From assembly GCA_025642075.2 (NCBI GenBank), contig JAODUO010000126.1, forward strand, positions 43,501 through 107,500: a stretch of DNA of 64,000 nucleotides, in the 5' to 3' direction. Below the pieces are notes generated by a model. That model made no database searches. It was not told where the DNA came from and saw only the letters and a program-made list of their open reading frames with translations. Both the position numbers and the translations under genes were made by a program. Of the stretch, positions 22,901 through 32,519 are shown piece by piece (positions within the stretch are counted from its first letter, which is position 1; each line of letters starts with the position of its first letter). Source of the stretch: Ridgeia piscesae (lineage: Eukaryota; Annelida; Polychaeta; Sabellida; Siboglinidae).

Positions 22901-25900
22901 AACACAACACAAGAACTGTCACTGCCGCACACTCAAGTTGTACGGTCAAAGAGAGACGTCATCAACACAACACAAGAACTGTCACTGCCGCAGACTCAAG
23001 TTGTACGGTCAAAGAGAGACGTCATCAACACAACACAAGAACTGTCACTGCCGCAGACTCAAGTTGTACAGTCAAAGAGAGACGTCATCAACACAACACA
23101 AGAACTGTCACTGCCGCACACTCAAGTTGTACGGTCAAAGAGAGACGTCATCAACACAACACAAGAACTGTCACTGCCGCACACTCAAGTTGATGAGACA
23201 CAGGCCAGAGATAAAGTGAATTCAATTATATAGTTGAACTAAATTTTTTTAATTTATGTTTGATGCCTATCATAATGTTTTACCATACGATCTTCAACAG
23301 TTATTTATCAAATCTAATCCAGTATATTCTGCACGTCAATTCAAGAAAAATGTCCACATAAATATGAGAGCAATGTCTATACCTGCACTCGGCGTGGAAT
23401 TCTGGAATTCTCTCAACGAATAGCTTGTTAGCATAATGTCCAATTATAAATTTAAACGTCATTACATTAATATTCTCATAGGGAAATATACCATGTAAAT
23501 ATACATGATTATAATGACAAATTAACATTTGTTGTGTGCACGTACTTATTTGTTGTGTAACAACATCACTATAATTAAAAAGTAAGAATTGCCACTTATA
23601 ATTTTTATGTGTTTCACTTCATGTCTACTCCTTTACAAAACATATTTCTTAATTTCATTTCATTCGTACCATGTGACTTATTATTATTTGTATTGCTTGC
23701 TTTTTAATGTTGTGTATTTTGAAATAAATTGAATTCAATTGAATTACAATACAAATGTACTCGAGTACAAGTATGATAACGCCACCTTTGACACAGGCAT
23801 GACAAACACAACACGAGTTTACTCGACTTTCTCTATGTTGATATCTGAACATAAACTAAAAAGCAGTATGACACTATTCGGCCAAATAAAGTGCATGTTG
23901 TCAACTCACAAGCCCTGCATGTTTGACTTGGTCAGTTTGAATGTCCAGTCTTTGGTCTCAGCGTCCAGGTCCTCCACCCGATGACAGCAGATTGTCAGGT
24001 CCAGTCTGCGGAAACAATAAACCTGTGACAACCACATGTCACATCTGGCAGTCGCCTTGGTAACTGGCCACAGTACCTTGGAAATTACACAATGTACCAC
24101 CAAAACAGACCAATAATGGCACTTGGTGACTAAATGTCAAACTTTGGTTGACGACTGGTTTTCTCAACCCACTTTTACTGAAAAGCTGTGCACTTCAGCA
24201 ATGCAATTTGTCATAAAAACCACAAGAATTGGTCCTAAAAACAGGGTTAACAATTGCTGTACCGGTTGGCTGATTTTCGTATCTTTGCAAAACCCATTAG
24301 TAATGACGTATAAACGCGTATAACATATCAAAAACCTGAATATGTTGTTAACCAAAAAATTACAATATTTATCATTATAGATGTATGGCAACTTACCCAT
24401 TTCTTTGGAACTTCTTAAACGGAACCAATAGGGACATTGGATCAGGAAGCTGAAACATGACAAAAGCACCTCACGGTGATCAAACCGTATTGGTACTTTA
24501 AAAAAATACAATATATCCCAAAATAGTTCTCAATGAAACCAGACAATATTATATAATAAAATGTTTTTCTTTTAATGTAAAGTAGAGTATTTTACAACTT
24601 CATGCTCAATTGGTTTAAATAGCCAATCACAAATAATGCTCATTTATTCACACCATAACTTTATGCAGAGACCCGCCCACCTCTCATTTGGACGGGTAAA
24701 AACCGCTGTGGACGGGTAGAAATATGGATGGATGGGTATAAAATTAAGGAGCAAAAAAGGTGTTCCAAAAACATAGATATTGTCAGTTATGCCTTAGAAG
24801 TGTGTGTAAATGGTGTCACATGTGTGTTTGTAGTCCATTTCAGGTCATCAGATACATGTTAAAGTTTGTAAACTGGCTTAACAGTTAACATCCATGTGTC
24901 CACCAAAACATGTGTGACTGGCAATAATTTGGTCCTGCATAAAGCCGTGGTTCACACAGACTGTGTGACCTGCTTAAACAGTATGCGTGCAGTCTTTTTA
25001 ATAAAAGTGCATACTTCAGAACTCCGTAATTATCAAGAGATTTGACTGTTATCCACAGTGGCCACAGACCACAGTAAACTACATTAATAATAAAAACCAA
25101 CTTTTAGTAAGTATCTTTCTACATACTGTGATTCATGTATCACAATGTGTAATGTATCACGAAGGTTCTATCTCACGAAGGTTCTGTCTCACGGTCATAA
25201 TACTCGCAAAGCTATAAATACACACACATCTATGACAAGACACGATTTTGCAAAAAAAATGCCTTAAATACAATTTGCATCACACTATAAATGATACTCC
25301 ACAATTAGTTCTGTAAAGTGTTATACTGCAATGTACAATATCTGATTGATAATTTGATATATGTCAGTTAAGTCTTCAATCATTAGAATTGTAATACACT
25401 TAAATACGGACAGTTGCAAAGAAATGTTATATGAATTTATGGATTGTAACTTAATTATTTCTACATGTATTACAGAGAGGCATGGCACTACACATACATC
25501 AGAGATAGTTTCACCTATACCCCAGGTAGGCTTATAGAGATAAAATCATACTGAAAGTCTGAAGTAATAAAACATTATACATTTGTATGTAGAGAGGTTA
25601 ATTAAATGTGTAAACCTTAATAGTTAAAAGTGTGAAATAACGAACAAACAAACAAAATGTCACACAATGCCAGCTACTTACAAAACCTGGTTATTTAAAG
25701 GTATCCCAACAAAACAGAAGGAATTTGGAGTCATTCCTTCTGAAGTACTTAATAATTCAATATAAAATTTTACTTCAGGTAAACAGAGTGTTTAGGGCCA
25801 TTTCATGGTATTTGTGAAGTGACATAAAAAATATTAAAGTCTGAATTTGAACAAAATACCAAATGTATATGTCAGATAGGTATCTGAAGTTACTGGAAAT

Positions 25901-28900
25901 TGGCATTTGGGTCAAAATTGTGCATTTTGTAATATGCAAATTAGGTATTTATCACGAAACAATGGATTTCAGCGTTGCGGACAGGACAAATGTTTTTTTA
26001 AGTTTTCTCGTGGTGTATTTAACTTTAGGTCAATTTCTGTTGTTGACAGCATTAGTGTTATGTTTAAGTATAACATGATGCAGTTTTAATTTTTTTATAA
26101 ATGTGAAGCCATACAAAATCCACTTCACAGACCCAAGGTGTCCTGTCCGCAACGTTTTCGGTCGAAAAGGTTTAATTTCACCAAAAAATACTTGGATTTG
26201 AAAACCCAAACTTTATATTCTCTTAGCTGGGGTATAACTGAATAATATCAACTAAAAGTAAAAACAAAAATATAACACACTTCATGGGAAACCACAACTC
26301 ATTTCTGTTGCGGACAGGACAAAAACGTTGCGGACAGGACATAAAATGACTCAAAAGTGATTTTTGAAAAGAAAACTTTTATTAATCATGATTTTCCTAT
26401 CCTATGGACCTATGTAGGTTGGTCACTTAAAATTTAGCCTAGTGGCTTAAGAAGGGTTGGCACATTTTTCCCACCCTGGTAAATACCGGGTGGTAATTAC
26501 CGGTAATTACCGTCCTGGGAAAAACCTCAAATAGTGGTAAATACCAGATTACCTGGGAAAAACTCTTAAAGGGATTAAATTTGAACCATTTTTGCAATAC
26601 AAGTTACTGTACCATCACCATAATGATACATGTGTAATTATACATCAGTACTGGTTGTTTTCGAACAATCATTATTGTAGTAAGACTTCAAGTTCAGTAA
26701 CAAAAATGTCTGACAGAAAGTGCCCGTCTACTCTGGTCTACTGATTCTGGGATACATGGCTTCCCAGCAGAGGATCCCAGCAGATTACAAGTTCAAATAT
26801 TAAAGTGGAGCTGATTTGGGCTCACAAAGACAATGACTACAGGCAGTTATTCTGTATTTGTCCCTTAGTCTGAATGTCAAGACATGGTAACTAATGTTTG
26901 CTGAGTGGGTACTGTGGAGCCTGCCAATGTCCAGAGCCCAACATTTCTTTTGTTCCTTAAACAGATTACCAACTGGCACCTGACAGTACTAGACTTTAGT
27001 CTAGTACTTGGCATTGTCCTTGAATACTATAACAACAGAACTGGGACTTATAAGATGCATTTTAATTCATTTATATGCAAAGTGAAAAAGTGTCCTGTCC
27101 GCAACGCTCTGTCCATGTCCTGTCCGCAACGCACAGTTAATTACCCCCCTCGGTCATTCTTGAAAATTTTGGAATCAAATTTTCTCCAAAATATACCTAT
27201 GGCATTTAGGTATAAATATGCAGGGTTTAATATCTTAGAAAACAAGTGGATGGACAGAACTTTGGGTGTTTCTAACATACAATAAAACTCACTTCACTTT
27301 CTGTCCTGTCCGCAATGCATTTTATTTCACATTTTTCCCCCAAAAATTGAAATTCCAAAGATTTGATTTTGTTATCATATGAAGTGGTACCACAAAGTAC
27401 TTCACTTTCATGCATTCAAACTTTTAAAATATACCCAAGAATAATTTCTGTGAAAGAAACAAGTCTCTAAATGTCCTGTCCGCAACAAAACAAATACCGT
27501 GAAATGGCCCTTTAACTGACAGCTCCCCCAGCCTCCTTCGTTTCCCATAGCCTCCTACCTCTTCCAGCTTCCTACGGTCCTACCTCCCCCAGCCTCCTAC
27601 ATCTCCCAGCCTCCTACCTCTCCCATACCCTCCTATCCCCCAGCCTCCTACCTCTCCCAAGCCTCCTACCTCTCCCATACCCTCCTATCCCCCCCAGCTT
27701 CCTACCTCTCCCATAGCCTCCTACCTCCCCAGCCTCCTACCTCTCCCATACCCTCCTATCCCCCCCAGCCTCCTACCTCTCCCTAGCCTCCTACCTCCCC
27801 AGCCTCCTACCTCTCCATACCCTCTTCCCCAGCCTCCTACCTCCAGTCCCTCTCCCCTACCCTCCTATCCCCCCAGCCCCCCCCTACCTCTCCCATACCC
27901 TCCTACCTCATTCGCAGCATCAACCAAGGCAATTTTTGCAGCTACTCGGGCATTCTCCTCCTTTCGCTTTTGTTTCTTTTCTTTCCCTTTTACAGATTTT
28001 CTCTGAAAAAAAGATTCTCATGCATTCAACACCAGTAACTCAACATCAACCCACATCAGGGAACTCCTGTAGCCAATCATGTTCTTGGAACAGAAAATGT
28101 AGTCCACTTAGTAGATGCATGTGCCAAGCGAGTTATGTTATTTCTAATTGTCACATCAAATCATTCCTGGATTCCCTTCAGAACTTTTTCATTAGTAAAC
28201 AAGGGGTGAGATTTGTTATTAACTCGCCGTTCAAAGACTTTTAAAGGGGTAATTATCAACAATTTAAAGGGAATGTTACAAAACATGGTAGGTCATAGTT
28301 AACTGATGGCACATAGCTTTGTGTCTACTGGTCACTGACTCAGTAGTCATACCTCTGTGTCATGAGCAAGATGTTGTTCACCATGGGTGTATGCTTTGTA
28401 AGAATGCTTAGCATAATACCAAACAATGGCCTTTTGTTTTCCTCCAAGATACGTACTGGTTCAAGCAAGCACGTATGTTATAAGCAGCAGATGAAGACAC
28501 TACAACATTCATTTGGTGTGGCGCAAAGCATAGTTGGCATTTACTGCACGGGAACGTTTGAGTTTAATAGTAAATAGATTTTTTTTTAAATTGTACATTG
28601 CCTACTGAAATGCCGAGAATTAGTTGTGTTCGACGACTAAGCTGGCAAAGCCAGAGTCAACACTCAAACAAAGAAGTTTCAGACAACATAATGACTATTT
28701 TTATGGGTAAACAAGTCAGTAAGTGCCAAAGTTAAAGCACAATATGTCTAAAAGAATGTGGTTTAACAACACTAAAAACCATGAGATTTGGAGATCAGAT
28801 AAAAGTATTTAAAATATTGAAGGGGTATAAAAATATTGACAGAATTTTTTTTTCTCGGTTAAGGAAGAGAGAAGGACTAGAGGACAGGACGTGAAGTTAC

Positions 28901-29503
28901 ATTAGCAAAGAAGCCATGACTAGATATTAGAAAATTCTCATTTTCACAAAGAACAGCTAGTAAATTAATGGAACAGGTCAAACGGTTAATATATTTAAAA
29001 ATAAAATCGACATATACCTCCGAAGAGCAGGATACACTTAGATATAGATTGGTTGGACTCTCGATAAGTCAAAGGGCTTCCTAGTCCACCTGCCAATTAG
29101 AGTTGATTCTATAGGTGGCAATCTTGTTCAACCATAGTCAAAGAGGAAGCCATGGCATATTTAATTTTGTCATGTCTCCTGCTTCAGCAATTGAGATATG
29201 TGTGGTCAACAGTAGTAACATGCATAACGCTCTTTTATCACCTGTTCGAAAATTCTTGGTGTATTGTTACAACTGCCAGTATTGTCAGTTCAGTACAAGC
29301 ATCATTCTCCTTGGAACTTAGTACAAATACCGCCACACCAAGAAATCAAAGCGGCCACAGCTAGGGTTCGGTAATTCAGCGGCCGAGCCAGTATAATCAG
29401 TAATTTCGGATTCGGCACCGTTACACAACGATTGTTACACTGTCACCCTGAAAATACCTAGATTCTTTGTTTGCGTAAACCACCTTTCACTACTTACACC
29501 CAT
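16814..29503 (-). CDS. NAA40: N-alpha-acetyltransferase 40 (NatD), complete, eight coding exons
   Basis: NatD is a GNAT-fold enzyme that uses acetyl-CoA to acetylate the N-terminal serine of histones H4 and H2A. Coding exons in transcript order are 29503-29498, 28002-27907, 24449-24397, 24005-23910, 19944-19786, 18801-18718, 17946-17869 and 16976-16814. They sum to 735 nt, giving 244 residues against about 237 in human, and every phase closes. The N-terminus MG/RKSVKGKEKKQKR is the family's basic start. Next come FKKFQRNG, DWTFKLTKSNMQG, YEDSGWGWNDKQK, FRFDMDYEEAVLYCYEIQL (Tyr138-Glu139), the CoA loop at 147-152, TQMSKVMLTVFKQNQAALEF and a His/Cys-rich tail HSHGHCPHGCSH. One oddity: the CoA loop reads RHKALG, with Ala where the Q/RxxGxG/A motif has its first Gly. 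Introns hold the 63-bp array, the G-rich array, a SINE, paired MITEs and a 1.7-kb DNA element. Confidence 0.96.
17869..17946 (-). CDS. NAA40: NAA40 exon 7
   Basis: The acceptor is tctgttgccag and the donor gtgagt. It encodes TQMSKVMLTVFKQNQAALEF and FTKKL with split Lys codons at both ends. This is the strand-helix after the CoA loop. Confidence 0.95.
18718..18801 (-). CDS. NAA40: NAA40 exon 6, acetyl-CoA loop
   Basis: The acceptor is gtgttgcag and the donor gtaagt. It encodes YEIQLVKSVRHKALGKFLMQ and ILELLAH. The pyrophosphate-binding loop RHKALG has Ala150 instead of the usual first Gly. The following Leu-Gly-Lys-Phe-Leu is conserved, so I expect an active enzyme. Confidence 0.95.
18862..19190 (-). 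mobile_element. tRNA-derived SINE, copy 2 (in NAA40 intron 5)
   Basis: Same family and orientation as 14036-14372. The minus-strand head reads AGCGCAGTGGCTCGGGGGTA and then GACCCGGGTTTGAATCC, clear A- and B-box-like sequences. The 3' end is at about 18862 with AAATAAAATAAAAG on the plus strand just outside it. Here it is inserted in the sense direction of the host gene. Confidence 0.85.
19490..19760. mobile_element. Short TIR element (MITE), copy 1, in NAA40 intron 5
   Basis: The ends are inverted copies of GCTTTATGCAG (19504 and about 19751). A second copy at 24640-24970 shares the internal words TTAACATCCATGTGTCC, ATATTGTCAGTT and GGTCCTGCATAAAGCCGTG with small changes. GAGACAC flanks both sides of copy 1, and TTCACAC both sides of copy 2, giving candidate 6-7 bp target duplications. 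No coding capacity. Confidence 0.7.
19786..19944 (-). CDS. NAA40: NAA40 exon 5
   Basis: The acceptor is gtgtcggtgtcatag and the donor gtaggc. It encodes YEDSGWGWNDKQKLDEMSED, KARYLVARNQENKPVALVHF and RFDMDYEEAVLY. The GWGW motif and HFRFD strand are family hallmarks. GC content is higher than the flanks, as expected of a coding exon. Confidence 0.96.
19983..23192 (-). repeat. 63-bp minisatellite next to the NAA40 exon 5 acceptor, about 51 units
   Basis: Head-to-tail 63-bp units with very little divergence. Most differences fall at a few sites, such as CCGCAGACTC versus CCGCACACTC, CCACAGACTC and CCCCAGACTC. On the NAA40 transcript strand the array ends about 40 nt before the exon 5 acceptor. 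The short stretch between looks like a decayed partial unit: TTTGTTGTGTCGGTG against TTGTGTTGTGTTGATG in the repeat. Since 63 is divisible by three and the plus strand lacks stops, all three plus frames stay open for over 1,000 codons. These frames are antisense to NAA40 and I do not call them genes. Confidence 0.97.
23910..24005 (-). CDS. NAA40: NAA40 exon 4
   Basis: The acceptor is gtttccgcag and the donor gtgagt. It encodes LDLTICCHRVEDLDAETKDW and TFKLTKSNMQG with split codons at both ends, matching the DW.F.LTK.NMQ block of the family. Confidence 0.95.
24397..24449 (-). CDS. NAA40: NAA40 exon 3
   Basis: The acceptor is catgtttcag and the donor gtaagt. It encodes LPDPMSLLVPFKKFQRN and two bases of Gly. 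FKK(Y/F)xRNG is conserved in animals. Confidence 0.92.
24640..24970. mobile_element. Short TIR element (MITE), copy 2, in NAA40 intron 2
   Basis: Ends CTTTATGCAG (24659) and CTGCATAAAG (about 24939) are inverted, with TTCACAC on both outer sides. The copy is colinear with 19490-19760, in the same orientation and in the same gene. It carries a slightly longer G-rich segment around GACGGGTAGAAATATGG. Confidence 0.7.
25795..27510. mobile_element. Non-autonomous DNA transposon with subterminal 14-mer arrays, in NAA40 intron 2
   Basis: Terminal inverted repeats start GGGCCATTTCATGGTATTTG at 25795 and pair with the complement ending at 27510 (one mismatch in 20). TTTA lies on both outer sides (25791-25794 and 27511-27514) as a candidate target duplication. 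Eight copies of GTTGCGGACAGGAC lie inside: 25974, 26307 and 26327 forward, and 26140, 27092, 27117, 27303 (last base changed) and 27473 reverse. The four in the right half all point the same way; three of the four in the left half point the opposite way. No transposase reading frame is visible; the 126-codon open frame at 26905 looks like chance. The superfamily is not identified. Confidence 0.75.
27515..27906 (-). repeat. G-rich minisatellite carrying the NAA40 exon 2 donor
   Basis: On the transcript strand this starts exactly at the exon 2 donor (GAG/GTAGGA at 27906) and is built from irregular units of about 18-38 bp with GAGGTAGGAGG followed by CTGGGG or GTATGGGA. GAGGTAGGA-like words occur roughly a dozen times, so the array repeats the 5' splice site. 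Runs of up to eight G could form quadruplexes in the nascent RNA. Unit lengths are irregular and edges gradual. Confidence 0.85.
27907..28002 (-). CDS. NAA40: NAA40 exon 2
   Basis: The acceptor is atctttttttcag and the donor gtagga. It encodes 32 codons from RKSVKGKEKKQKRKEENAR to LVDAANE, phase 0 at both ends. The Lys-rich stretch probably acts as a nuclear localisation signal. Confidence 0.95.
28830..29140 (+). pseudogene. LINE 3' end, family shared with 51020-51840
   Basis: Decayed C-terminal coding (WNRLS..VN-type end, visible as TTTAAAAATAAAATCGACAT) is followed by a 3' tail with TTGGACTCTCGATAAG, GGCTTCCTAGTCCACCTGCC and GGTGGCAATCTTGTT. The same words occur on the minus strand at 51045-51250. 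GGACT and AGTCC in the tail can pair as a stem in both copies. It lies antisense inside NAA40 intron 1. Confidence 0.75.
29498..29503 (-). CDS. NAA40: NAA40 exon 1, start codon
   Basis: ATG GGT is followed directly by donor gtaagt (29497-29492). Joining to exon 2 gives Met-Gly-Arg-Lys-Ser, the same start as the vertebrate protein. This is why I chose this start although only two codons are in the exon. Upstream sequence at about 29504-29640 should hold the 5' UTR and promoter; I see no TATA box there. Confidence 0.88.
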
Positions 29504-29639
29504 CACTAAGCCGTGGTTTGTTTGTGTAATTCCGCGAAACTACAAGCATTTACCGCCAAACCTAAGCAACTCGTTGCATCCGTAGCCATCAATGTCAAGG
29601 CCGATTGGCGTCGAATGCCGCCCTCTAGCGGATTGCAAA

Positions 29640-31380
29640 GAACATAAATTAGGCCTCAACGCCAACAGTCGCCTCTGTGTTTTTGATATAATTTTGGGTG
29701 ATTTCAGCAACACGCTGCTCGTGTTACATGCAATGTTTAGGATGCGAATGGGTAATTATATTTGTATTCCAACCAGTGTGCAACGAACCCTGGCTTGCGA
29801 GGATGGGTGAAAGACGAACTTGATTTTTTATTGTATCGTTTTTTTATTTGCCTATTTTTTAAATGTATTTATTGTAGCCATTTTTTACATGTTCTTGTAA
29901 TTTGCTTGAATGTAATTATTTATTTTACGTGTCATTTCTATTTTATAAAGCTCCGCTATGGAATTAAGATGTGCAATTTATTACTTGTACTTCTGGTTTG
30001 GGATATATTTATGTCAATAAACTGTCACTGCATACTTATTCGCATTTATGTATGGTGCCAAGCGTTTGGATCACATAAATCTAATATTTCAATAATTGTG
30101 TGTCTTAACATTTCTAAATATTATTGAATATACAAACAGCATTGTTGATGTACAAAGATTATTATAGCTGTTTGAAATCAAATATTCCGCGTATCTTTGT
30201 TAAATGGGGAAAGACGTATTCATTGAGAGCCTGTCACGCTCTAGAAAGAATACGTTTTTCATTCCACATTGAGATCGATGAATCTCGCATTTGCGTGTAC
30301 GGAGTGCGATTGTGCAATTATCTGAGTAACGACAAAACACATAAATACTATAAATGCATTTAAGTCTAGATACAAAAAGCGTCTGTTTCACAAATATGTT
30401 ACCGACGAAATGTGATTGTTATCGTATTGAAATTTGCTATTTTAATATGAGTTAACTGCTGTGTCTTATATTTATATAATGACATCATTGATTCCAATTA
30501 TTATGTAGACAAGTGTATGTGTGGCAACTATAATACGTTTACCTTAATCAGACTATCTGGGGGTAAACTTACATAAAAGTCAACGACTTCCTGTTTGCCC
30601 CTTCAAACACTGCGTATACACAAATATACGAATGCATTTTGTTTAATGTTTTGAATAAAAGAAGTACTCTACTCTACAATTAAATGCATTTATATTTGGT
30701 ACCTGGAAGAGTTTTAAATTATATAATCATCGATATCGTCTTTGGTTTATTACAAGATCATTTATATTCTCCATTGCCAATGATACCACGATACGAAAGT
30801 GAGTCATTTAATTTGTATTAATTCTTCAGTGATATTATATGGCATTACATAAAGCAAAAACTAGCAAAAATTATCGACTTACAGTTACGTAATTTTGTTA
30901 TACAGTGTGACTTATATCAATATATTCAGAGTTAATAATTGGTTCGAAAGCTTCAAATAATCTAGAGGTATTATTTAATGATTGACACGAAAGAGTAGGG
31001 CTAAGTTGATTTGTAGGGTTGCATGAAGTCTACGATTAGACTACATGCACAAACCAAACCCCTCAAACTGCGTCCCTCTTCCGGCCCATAAATGACATCC
31101 ATTTACATTTCCTTGAAGCTCACTAAGCAATACTCCGTTTAGCATTGGCTCTGGATTGAGACTAATATTGAGGGACTGCCCTCACGCCCACTTCTTGGGG
31201 GCAGAACTATACGTCTGCCCTCCATCCCAATGAAATTCCAAGGAGAATGTTATCTCTCGTCCCCCTGTCTTGTGCATAGGGTCTGAGCCCTTGTGATCCG
31301 CCAAAAGTACAACGACATCCCCGTTGACACCACCAGCACATACAAATGCTGTCACTTGTGGTTATCTAAAACAAAAAAAT
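29640..31380. other. Gene-free AT-rich stretch upstream of NAA40
   Basis: No exon, RNA gene or recognisable transposon could be supported. Open frames at 29762-30127 and 30124-30363 have AT-rich composition and no family resemblance. 31060-31300 is more C/T-rich and may be an old repeat. Confidence 0.5.
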
Positions 31381-31384
31381 ATTT

Positions 31385-32510
31385 TATGACGCACCATCCA
31401 AACAATTTTTCTGGGACGCTTTACAATGTAAAATTATTAGCCTCCCTTTGTCTCAAAAGACAATGGGTTCTGCGCGCACAGTGTGTCAGTCCGGGTTGCT
31501 GCAGCGCCTTCTGTGACTGTACAGTCCGATCCTTGAGCCACAGAGTCTGTTACACTTGTTGCATTTGAAGGTCTTCGCGCCTGGCTCAAGGATTGTTTCT
31601 GTCATTTGTTTCTTACGTTCCAGTTTCTCCTCTCACCCGTACGATTGCATGTCCTTATAGCACTTTTTCGACTACAGCGGTCTGCGGCCTGGATTTCCCA
31701 GTTTGCTGGGTTGATGCTGACTGTCTTCATATCACGTTTGCAGACATCTTTGAACCGAAGGATAGGCCTTCCTGTGGGTCTGGTGCCGGTGGCAAGCTCC
31801 CTATAAAGAGTGTCCTTAGGGATTCTTCAATCCTCCATTCGTCTGACATGACCAAGCCAGCGCAAGCGCCTTTGGGATACAGATCGAAAGTCTTGGTTAG
31901 ATCAACGAAGGCGATGTAAAGTGGCTGCCTGTGTTCACGGCATTTCTCTTGCAGCTGCCGCAGTGAGAACGTCATATCAATGGTTGATCTTCCTGCTCGA
32001 ACCCGCACTGGGCCTCAGTGTACACTCGTTCTGCCAGTGACTGCAGCCTGTTCAGTGCTACACGGGCGAAGGCCTTCCCAACAATACTGCGGAGGGAGAT
32101 TCCACGGTAGCTGTTGCAGTCGCTGCGATCTCCCTTATTTTTATATAGTGTGATGATATTAGAGTCACGCATATCTTGGGGTACCATCCCTTCATCCCAG
32201 CATTGTAGCAGTAACTCATGAAAATGGTTTGGGAGAGTGCTTGCCTTGGCGACCTTGAAGACTTCTGGAGGGATGCCATAATTTCCTGGGGCTTTGCCGC
32301 AGGCTAGGATGTCAATAGCCTTGCTGAGCTCTTCTGCTGATGGTGGAATGTCGAGCTCTTCCATGACAGCCAGGGGTGGTATTCTGAACTACTAAGGCGT
32401 CTCCGTGACGATGGTTTCTCTTGAGTGGAGCTCCTGATAATGTTTCGCCCATCTCTCCATCTGCTTGCCTCGATCTGTAATGGTTACACCCGTAGCGGAC
32501 TATAGGGGTG
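31385..32510 (-). pseudogene. Internally deleted non-LTR retrotransposon with C-terminal zinc finger
   Basis: Minus-strand order: TDRGKQMERWAKHYQELHS, then ELSKAIDILACGKAPGNYGI, PPEVFK, NIITLYKNKGDRSDCNSYRG, ISLRSIVGKAFARV and GFEQEDQPLI, then (frame change) CREHRQPLYIAFVDLTKTFD. These are the N-terminal reverse transcriptase blocks up to motif A. The reading then jumps to WRIEESL.. and RPILRFKDVCKRDMKTVSIN, the post-polymerase tail, and ends TFKCNKCNRLCGSRIGLYSH plus RRRC. The catalytic (Y/F)xDD region is missing, so an internal deletion at about 31880 removed the core. The C-x2-C...H-x4-C finger near the end is known in this LINE group. Confidence 0.85.
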
Positions 32511-32519
32511 CAATCTTGG

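Noticed and set aside
19827..23233. Three overlapping plus-strand reading frames of 1,070-1,130 codons
   Set aside because: They exist because a 63-bp unit without stops is repeated; all three frames are open at once, and they run antisense to a NAA40 intron.
26905..27285. 126-codon frame inside the 1.7-kb DNA element as a transposase
   Set aside because: Too short, it contains two of the 14-mer motif copies, and it shows no catalytic pattern.
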